From Enterobacter huaxiensis (GTDB taxonomy: Bacteria > Pseudomonadota > Gammaproteobacteria > Enterobacterales > Enterobacteriaceae): 64,000 bases of DNA. The position numbers and the translations under genes are program-made. The notes beneath the pieces were generated by a model. That model did no database searches. It was not told the origin of the DNA and was given only the letters and a program-made list of their open reading frames with translations. The stretch lies in contig NZ_CP043342.1 of NCBI RefSeq assembly GCF_003594935.2, forward strand, positions 4,402,001 through 4,466,000, in the 5' to 3' direction. Every line of letters begins with the position of its first letter. The first letter of the stretch is position 1. Below, in pieces: positions 56,703 to 64,000 of the stretch.

Positions 56703-56932
56703 TTACCCGAGGCTACTCCCTCAACTCCCAACAGGTTGAGAGTAGCCTCTTATTCTTTTTTATACAAGGAGTAAAAGGCATGACGCCATTAAAAACTGCG
56801 TTAGGCATCGTCTTTATTATTTGCCTGACGATAGTGATCTTTACCTTTATTACTCGCGGCAGGCTCTGCGAGTTTTCAATAAAGAGTGAACATCAGGAGG
56901 TGGCGGCGAAATTAGCCTGTAACGCAGGCTAA
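56678..56932 (+). CDS. Possible Mok-like leader reading frame in frame with hok
   Basis: A GTG at 56678, preceded by GAGGG at 6-base spacing, opens a frame of 84 codons that runs in frame into the hok toxin frame, as chromosomal mokC does with hokC. An earlier ATG (56624) lies on the -10/+1 region and is unlikely to be in the mRNA. Translation of this leader would couple to hok translation and be the step blocked by a Sok RNA. Weakly supported. Confidence 0.35.
   Translation: MESPGKFAFTRGYSLNSQQVESSLLFFFIQGVKGMTPLKTALGIVFIICLTIVIFTFITRGRLCEFSIKSEHQEVAAKLACNAG
56709..56749 (+). promoter_or_regulatory. Long regulatory hairpin in the hok leader
   Basis: GAGGCTACTC (56709-56718) pairs with GAGTAGCCTC (56740-56749), extended inside by TCAAC/GTTGA. 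It sits where the R1 hok mRNA has its GAGGC..GCCTC translational-control stem. The following TTATTCTTTTTT also makes it look like a terminator. Confidence 0.65.
56780..56932 (+). CDS. Hok/Gef-family type I toxin
   Basis: 50-residue membrane toxin: MTPLKTALGI, a single hydrophobic helix VFIICLTIVIFTFIT (about 11-25), then RGRLCEFSIKSEHQEVAAKL. The order ICLT..FT..TR..LCE..EVAA is diagnostic for Hok, whose overexpression depolarises the membrane. RBS AAGGAGT is 9 bases before the ATG. The upstream leader resembles mok/sok regulatory sequence. It lies alone between fdhF and yjcO, a place where E. coli has no hok copy to my knowledge. Confidence 0.88.
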   Translation: MTPLKTALGIVFIICLTIVIFTFITRGRLCEFSIKSEHQEVAAKLACNAG

Positions 56933-57053
56933 CCTCTACGGGCGGAACGACGGTTCCGCCCGGCTTGTAGGATGCTGAGGTCTTAATGCACCCATTTTTT
57001 TCTTCGGTCACCGCGATTATACTGCGCGACATGTACCCAGATGATAAGAATCC

Positions 57054-57728
57054 ATGAAACACATTTTTCTGCTGTTGTTACTTTTTACCGCTCTTGCCCG
57101 TGCCGATGAGATTGGCAGCCAGTATAAGGAACAGGCGGAAAGCGGCGATGCGCGCGCGCAGTATTACCTTGCCGATACGTACTTTAGCTCCGGCGACAGC
57201 AAGCAGGCTGCGCTTTGGGCAGAGAAAGCGGCAAAGGGTGGCGATGTCGACGCCATGGGGTTGCTCTCGCAAATCTTCTTTACGCAGGGAGATTATGTAC
57301 AGGCTAAGGCACTGGCGCAGCAGGCAACGATAGCCGGCAGCAAACGTGGTGCGATCATGCTGGCACGCGTGCTGGTGAATGCGCAGGCCGGCAAGACCGA
57401 CTATCCGCAGGCCATTAAACTGCTGCAAACGGCCACGGAGGATATCGATAACGACTCCGCAGTTGACGCGCAGATGCTGCTGGGGCTGATTTATGCCAAC
57501 GGCGTTGAGGTCGTTCAGGACGATGCGCAGGCAGCGGCGTGGTTCAAACGCAGCTCGTCACTGTCGCGTACGGGCTACGCGGAATACTGGGCGGGTATGC
57601 TGTTCCAGCAGGGTGAGAAAGGCTTTATCACACCGAATAAACAGAAAGCGCTGTACTGGTTGAACCTGAGCTGCACCGAAGGGTTTGATACGGGGTGTGA
57701 AGAGTTTGATGCGTTGAGCGGGGAATAA
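57054..57728 (+). CDS. yjcO: YjcO, Sel1-repeat periplasmic protein
   Basis: 224 residues with an N-terminal signal peptide of about 17 residues (ending LARA) and three to four Sel1-like (SLR/TPR) repeats, for example AESGDARAQYYLADTYFSSG, ANGVEVVQDDAQAAAWFKRS and the C-terminal KQKALYWLNLSC. Such repeats mediate protein contacts; the specific role is unknown. Position between fdhF and gltP equals E. coli. Confidence 0.92.
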   Translation: MKHIFLLLLLFTALARADEIGSQYKEQAESGDARAQYYLADTYFSSGDSKQAALWAEKAAKGGDVDAMGLLSQIFFTQGDYVQAKALAQQATIAGSKRGAIMLARVLVNAQAGKTDYPQAIKLLQTATEDIDNDSAVDAQMLLGLIYANGVEVVQDDAQAAAWFKRSSSLSRTGYAEYWAGMLFQQGEKGFITPNKQKALYWLNLSCTEGFDTGCEEFDALSGE

Positions 57729-57730
57729 AG

Positions 57731-57801
57731 TGCCGGGTGGCGGCTTCGCCTTACCCGGCCTACAAAACCCGTAGGCCCGGTAAGCGCAGCGCCACCGGGC
57801 T
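57731..57801. repeat. REP/BIME-like palindromic pair between yjcO and gltP
   Basis: TGCCGGGTGGCGGCTTCGCC..TTACCCGGCCTACA followed by GTAGGCCCGGTAAGCGCAGC..GCCACCGGGC, between convergent genes. Confidence 0.83.
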
Positions 57802-57808
57802 TAGGATG

Positions 57809-59122
57809 TTACTGGTCGGCCGTCTTATCAAAGCGCCCCAGCACCTCGCGTTCATACGCCAGCGCTTTTTTGCGGTCGAATTTGTGTTCCCACTTGGCGA
57901 TAACCAGCACCGCCAGGGCATTCCCCACCACGTTCAGCGCCGTACGCGCCATGTCGAGGATACGGTCGACACCGGCGATAAACGCCAGGCCTTCCAGCGG
58001 GATACCGACGCTGCCCAGCGTCGCCAGCAGCACCACGAAGGAGACGCCCGGCACGCCCGCGATGCCTTTCGAGGTCACCATCAGGGTCAGCACCAGCACG
58101 ATTTCCTGCCACAGCGACAGGTCAATCCCGTACAGCTGCGCAATAAAGATCGCCGCAATACTCTGATACAGGGTCGAGCCGTCGAGGTTAAAGGAGTATC
58201 CGGTTGGCACCACAAAACTGGTTATCGACGCCGGCGCGCCGTAGGCTTCCATCTTTTCAATGATGCGCGGCAGCACGCTTTCAGAGCTTGCCGTGGAGTA
58301 CGCCAGAATCAGCTCATCCTTCAGGATGCGGATCAGGATCCAGATGCTCAGCCCGCACAGGCGCGCCACAATGCCCAGCACCACCAGCGCGAAGAACAGG
58401 ATCGCAAAGTGCACCAGAATCACCAGCTTCGCCAGCGGCCACAGGGAGGCAAAGCCGAAGTTGGCGACGGTCACCGCGATCAGCGCGAATACACCGACCG
58501 GCGCATAGCGCATTACCATGTGGGTCACTTTGAACATGGTTTCAGAGATAGAGCGGAACACGGTCACCAGCGGTTCACGGTGCGTCGCCGGCAGGGAAGA
58601 GAGCCCCAGACCAAACAGCACCGAGAAGAAGATGATTGGCAGCATCTCGCCTTTTGCCATGGACGCCACAATGTTGGTTGGCACCAGCGACAGGATAGTT
58701 CCCATCAGGCCATGCGCATGGCTCTGCACGTCGGCGGTTGTGCTTTGGTATTTCGAAATATCCACCGTCGCCAGCTGCGACATATCAATCCCGGAGCCTG
58801 GCTGGAAGACGTTCGCCAGGGTGATACCGAGAATGATGGCAATTGTAGTGATCACTTCGAAATAGATGATGGTCTTCGCCCCGATACGACCTAACTGCTT
58901 CGCATCACCGACGCCCGCAATGCCAACCACCAGCGTTGAGATAACAATCGGCACCACAATCATCTTGATCAGATGAATAAAAATATCGCCTGCCGGAGAG
59001 AGCATGTTCGCAATCAGCCATTCGCGGCTGTCGCTATGATAGTGGAGGTAACTGCCCAGCAAGATACCCAGTACAAGGGCAATTAAGATTTGCCAGGCGA
59101 GGCTGACTTTAACGTTTTTCAT
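57809..59122 (-). CDS. gltP: Glutamate/aspartate:proton symporter GltP
   Basis: Inner-membrane DAACS-family carrier for L-glutamate and L-aspartate. It has 437 residues from the ATG at 59122, the E. coli length; a TTG start six codons upstream is rejected since it overlaps the RBS GAGGAAG. It has eight helices plus re-entrant loops; the serine-rich STASSESVLP hairpin (HP1), FVVPTGYSFNLDGSTLYQSI (TM7) and the SKGIAGVPGVSFVVL region (HP2) are conserved. Confidence 0.97.
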   Translation of the reverse strand: MKNVKVSLAWQILIALVLGILLGSYLHYHSDSREWLIANMLSPAGDIFIHLIKMIVVPIVISTLVVGIAGVGDAKQLGRIGAKTIIYFEVITTIAIILGITLANVFQPGSGIDMSQLATVDISKYQSTTADVQSHAHGLMGTILSLVPTNIVASMAKGEMLPIIFFSVLFGLGLSSLPATHREPLVTVFRSISETMFKVTHMVMRYAPVGVFALIAVTVANFGFASLWPLAKLVILVHFAILFFALVVLGIVARLCGLSIWILIRILKDELILAYSTASSESVLPRIIEKMEAYGAPASITSFVVPTGYSFNLDGSTLYQSIAAIFIAQLYGIDLSLWQEIVLVLTLMVTSKGIAGVPGVSFVVLLATLGSVGIPLEGLAFIAGVDRILDMARTALNVVGNALAVLVIAKWEHKFDRKKALAYEREVLGRFDKTADQ

Positions 59123-59545
59123 AGAAACTGACTTCCTCAATGAAGCACCTTATTCACGCAAACTGCATGAATATGGGGACATACTGAAAGGGTATGAATT
59201 GTGTTGCGTTGGTTTATGGAGTTTTTTAACGCGGCGTATGAGTATCATTTGCACGGCATGCTGTGCAAGCCTTAAAGAACGAGGCATTTCACTGAAAAAA
59301 GGGTCTATGACGTTAATTTGTAATAATTCTTATAAATAACCTTTTGTTATAAAAACGCTTTTTTCCAATCATTTGTGAATAATCCTGCCTCTAAATTATT
59401 TCCCTTCAAAGTTTCATTCGCTCATTTTTCAATCTATTCAAACAATGCGTGATCTGCCGCCCAAATACTAAACAAAGCTTGTAAAGCCCCTACTATTAAC
59501 GTTTTTGCGACATATTATTAACATCTTACAAGGAGAAAAAAAGCC
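59123..59545. other. gltP-acs divergent intergenic region
   Basis: About 420 bp, A/T-rich near acs. It must hold both promoters. One TGTGA half-site occurs near 59374, but no full CRP palindrome was found. The nitrite reductase operon nrfABCDEFG, which occupies this place in E. coli, is absent. Confidence 0.7.
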
Positions 59546-61504
<1,959 letters not shown>

Positions 61505-61510
61505 TTTTTC

Positions 61511-61545
61511 CTCCCTCTCCCCGTGGGAGAGGGCCGGGGTGAGGG
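61511..61545. repeat. CCCTCTCC/GGGAGAGG palindromic repeat, copy 9
   Basis: CTCCCTCTCCCCGTGGGAGA then GGGCCGGGGTGAGGG, in the acs-yjcH gap. Confidence 0.86.
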
Positions 61546-61565
61546 CATCAGACCGCACCTTCCTC

Positions 61566-61601
61566 CCCTCACCCTAACCCTCTCCCCAAACGGGAGAGGG
61601 G
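61566..61601. repeat. CCCTCTCC/GGGAGAGG palindromic repeat, copy 10
   Basis: CCCTCACCCTAACCCTCTCC then CCAAACGGGAGAGGGG, inverted relative to copy 9. The same paired layout occurs between phnD and phnE. Confidence 0.86.
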
Positions 61602-61639
61602 ACTAAAAACAAACCAACCTTACCTTTGGAGACTCTGTG

Positions 61640-61954
61640 ATGAATAACGATATTTGTCAGCAGATAGAGAATAGTGCGCACTACAGGGAGCTCGTCGAAA
61701 AACGGCAACGGTTTGCCTTCATCCTTTCCATCATCATGCTGATCATCTACGTCGGCTTTATTATGCTCATCGCCTTTGCCCCGCACTGGCTCGGTACACC
61801 GCTGCACGCGGGTACCAGCGTCACGCGCGGTATTCCCATTGGCATTGGCGTGATTGTCATTTCGTTTGTCCTGACCGGCGTGTACGTCTGGCGCGCGAAC
61901 GGCGAATTCGATCGTCTTAATAAAGAAGTCCTGCGTGAGGTAAAAGCATCATGA
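61640..61954 (+). CDS. yjcH: YjcH, DUF485 membrane protein
   Basis: 104-residue protein with two membrane helices (about 28-50 and 68-88) and the DUF485 core FRELVEKRQRFAFILS-like segment (here YRELVEKRQRFAF) and TSVTRGIPIGIGVIVISFVLTG. It is always found next to ActP and thought to support acetate transport. The ATG at 61640 gives the E. coli length; a GTG directly before it is rejected. It overlaps actP by 4 bp. Confidence 0.95.
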   Translation: MNNDICQQIENSAHYRELVEKRQRFAFILSIIMLIIYVGFIMLIAFAPHWLGTPLHAGTSVTRGIPIGIGVIVISFVLTGVYVWRANGEFDRLNKEVLREVKAS

Positions 61955-63600
61955 AGCGAGTCCTGACGGCGCTTGCCGCCGCCCTTCCGTTTGCCGCCAA
62001 CGCGGCTGATGCCATTACCGGCGAGGTACAGCGCCAGCCAACCAACTGGCAGGCAATCATCATGTTCCTCATTTTCGTCCTGCTGACGCTGTATATCACC
62101 TACTGGGCGTCGAAGCGCGTGCGCTCGCGTAATGATTACTACACCGCTGGCGGCAACATCACCGGGTTCCAGAACGGGCTGGCGATTGCGGGCGACTTTA
62201 TGTCTGCCGCCTCCTTCCTCGGGATTTCCGCGCTGGTGTACACCTCCGGCTACGACGGCCTGATCTACTCTCTCGGCTTCCTGGTCGGCTGGCCGATCAT
62301 TCTGTTCCTGATCGCCGAACGCCTGCGTAACCTGGGGCGCTTTACCTTTGCCGACGTCGCCTCCTATCGCCTTAAGCAAGGCCCCATCCGCATGCTCTCC
62401 GCCTGCGGTTCTCTGGTGGTCGTGGCGTTGTATTTGATCGCCCAGATGGTAGGCGCGGGCAAGCTTATCGAACTGCTGTTCGGCCTGAACTACCACGTTG
62501 CGGTGGTGCTGGTCGGCGTATTGATGGTGATGTATGTCCTGTTCGGCGGCATGCTGGCAACGACCTGGGTGCAGATCATCAAAGCGGTACTGCTGCTGTT
62601 CGGCGCAAGCTTTATGGCCTTTATGGTGATGAAACACGTCGGCTTCAGCTTCAATAACCTGTTCACCGAAGCGATGGCGGTGCATCCGAAAGGGGAAGCC
62701 ATCATGAGCCCTGGCGGGCTGGTGAAAGACCCGATATCCGCACTCTCGCTCGGTCTGGGGCTGATGTTTGGTACCGCAGGTTTACCGCACATCCTGATGC
62801 GTTTCTTCACCGTCAGCGATGCGCGTGAAGCGCGTAAAAGCGTCTTCTACGCCACCGGCTTCATGGGGTATTTCTACATCCTGACCTTTATCATCGGCTT
62901 TGGCGCCATCATGCTGGTGGGTGCAAATCCGGCGTTTAAAGACGCGGCGGGCGCGCTGATTGGCGGTAACAACATGGCGGCGGTGCATCTGGCTGACGCG
63001 GTGGGCGGCAATCTGTTCCTCGGCTTCATCTCGGCCGTGGCCTTCGCCACCATCCTCGCGGTGGTTGCGGGCCTGACGCTGGCCGGTGCTTCAGCGGTAT
63101 CGCACGACCTCTACGCCAACGTGTTCCGCAAAGGCGCCAGCGAGCGCGACGAGCTGAAAGTTTCTAAAATCACGGTGCTGGTGCTGGGCGTGGTGGCAAT
63201 CCTGCTGGGGATCCTGTTCGAGAAGCAGAACATCGCCTTTATGGTGGGGCTGGCCTTCTCGATTGCGGCAAGCTGCAACTTCCCCATCATCCTGCTCTCC
63301 ATGTACTGGTCAAAACTGACTACTCGTGGGGCGATGATTGGCGGCTGGCTGGGGCTGCTGACGGCGGTGGTTCTGATGATCCTTGGCCCGACAATTTGGG
63401 TGCAGATCCTCGGCCATGAAAAGGCCATCTTCCCGTACGAATACCCGGCGCTGTTCTCCATTGCCGTGGCGTTTATCGGCATCTGGTTCTTCTCGGCCAC
63501 GGACAACTCGCCGGAGGGTAACCTGGAGCGCGAGAAATTCCGCGCCCAGTTTATCCGTTCACAAACCGGCCTGGGCGTTGAACAGGGCCGCGCGCACTAA
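61951..63600 (+). CDS. actP: Acetate/glycolate permease ActP
   Basis: Sodium:solute symporter family carrier for acetate and glycolate. It has 549 residues, equal to E. coli, with an N-terminal signal-like segment (ALAAALPFAANA) and 13 predicted helices. The family core GDFMSAASFLGISALVYTSG is near 83-102. It overlaps yjcH by 4 bp; last gene of the acs operon. Confidence 0.97.
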   Translation: MKRVLTALAAALPFAANAADAITGEVQRQPTNWQAIIMFLIFVLLTLYITYWASKRVRSRNDYYTAGGNITGFQNGLAIAGDFMSAASFLGISALVYTSGYDGLIYSLGFLVGWPIILFLIAERLRNLGRFTFADVASYRLKQGPIRMLSACGSLVVVALYLIAQMVGAGKLIELLFGLNYHVAVVLVGVLMVMYVLFGGMLATTWVQIIKAVLLLFGASFMAFMVMKHVGFSFNNLFTEAMAVHPKGEAIMSPGGLVKDPISALSLGLGLMFGTAGLPHILMRFFTVSDAREARKSVFYATGFMGYFYILTFIIGFGAIMLVGANPAFKDAAGALIGGNNMAAVHLADAVGGNLFLGFISAVAFATILAVVAGLTLAGASAVSHDLYANVFRKGASERDELKVSKITVLVLGVVAILLGILFEKQNIAFMVGLAFSIAASCNFPIILLSMYWSKLTTRGAMIGGWLGLLTAVVLMILGPTIWVQILGHEKAIFPYEYPALFSIAVAFIGIWFFSATDNSPEGNLEREKFRAQFIRSQTGLGVEQGRAH

Positions 63601-63631
63601 GTCCTTCTCCCCGGCCATCCGGTCGGGGAGC

Positions 63632-64000
63632 TTAAAACATCACCCGCGCCACGAGCGGCGCAATCAGCACCATCACTACGCCTGAGAGCATCATCACCAG
63701 GCTCGCGACAACGCCCTCCTGCTGGCCGAGTTCATACGAACGTGCCGTGCCCGCCCCGTGCGACGCCGCGCCAAAGCCTGCCCCTTTCGCCATACCTTCA
63801 CGGATGGAGAGGCGTAAAAACAGCATATCGCCGACCGCCATGCCGAACACGCCCGTGACGACGACAAACAGCGCCACCAGATCCGGCTGTCCGCCGAGCG
63901 GCCTGGCTGCCGCCAGCGCAAACGGCGTGGTTACCGAGCGCACGGCCAGGCTACGCTGAATCTCATCCGACAGGGTAAACAGCCGCGCCAGCCAGACGGA
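63632..64000 (-). CDS. LrgB/CidB-family membrane protein (partial, N-terminus beyond window)
   Basis: The frame is open from the window edge to the stop at 63632, giving 123 C-terminal codons of a family about 230 residues long. Visible motifs are LAVRSVTTPFALAAARPLGG and FGAASHGAGTARSYELGQQEG, both diagnostic of LrgB/CidB/YohK antiholin-like or metabolite-transport proteins, plus membrane helices. A small LrgA-type partner gene would be expected upstream, outside the window. It is convergent with actP. Confidence 0.9.
   Translation of the reverse strand, partial: SVWLARLFTLSDEIQRSLAVRSVTTPFALAAARPLGGQPDLVALFVVVTGVFGMAVGDMLFLRLSIREGMAKGAGFGAASHGAGTARSYELGQQEGVVASLVMMLSGVVMVLIAPLVARVMF

Overview
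The window is chromosomal DNA of an Enterobacteriaceae species, most likely the Enterobacter cloacae complex or a close relative. The evidence is a divergent ampR-ampC pair with an ACT/P99-like class C beta-lactamase, E. coli-like gene order in long blocks (ampC-blc-sugE-ecn-efp-epmB-groESL-yjeH-fxsA-aspA-dcuA-cutA-dsbD-yjdC-pheU; proP-yjcZ-crfC-yjdM-yjdN-phnC..P; fdhF-yjcO-gltP and acs-yjcH-actP), and proteins close to full E. coli length.

Layout. 1-4350: inducible beta-lactamase locus, lipocalin Blc, guanidinium exporter with a guanidine-II riboswitch, and the entericidin locus (ecnR, ecnB, ecnA). 4350-8600: efp/epmB, yjeI and groESL with a sigma-32 promoter. 8668-16341: YjeH exporter, FxsA, aerobic/anaerobic C4-dicarboxylate genes aspA-dcuA, then cutA-dsbD-yjdC. 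16338-18054: LysE exporter, AraC regulator and tRNA-Phe. 18055-18860: decayed fimbrial usher fragment. 18861-24180: complete rRNA operon (16S, tRNA-Glu, 23S, 5S) on the minus strand. 24349-31762: NicO metal exporter, proP, kdgT, yjcZ-crfC. 32355-44232: yjdM, yjdN and a complete C-P lyase operon phnCDEFGHIJKLMNOP. 44334-54053: yjdP, then a sugar module in which an ABC importer, a D-lyxose/D-mannose-type isomerase, a class II aldolase and a PfkB kinase lie between a hybrid sensor kinase and an OmpR-type response regulator. 54310-57728: fdhF, read through an in-frame UGA selenocysteine codon with SECIS, a hok/sok-like toxin locus, and yjcO. 57809-64000: gltP, the acetate operon acs-yjcH-actP, and the end of an LrgB-family gene cut by the window edge.

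How the genes work together. Several groups form complete pathways: aspartate to fumarate with C4-dicarboxylate exchange (aspA, dcuA); phosphonate uptake and C-P bond cleavage (phn); acetate uptake and activation (actP, acs); and an inferred pathway for a lyxose/mannose-like sugar. Two palindromic repeat families are scattered between genes. One is a CCCTCTCC/GGGAGAGG element with ten copies, one of which lies inside the dsbD reading frame; the other is REP-like. The least ordinary features are the sugar module with its two-component system, the chromosomal hok/sok locus, the repeat inside dsbD, the extra-looking rrn location and the usher remnant next to tRNA-Phe.
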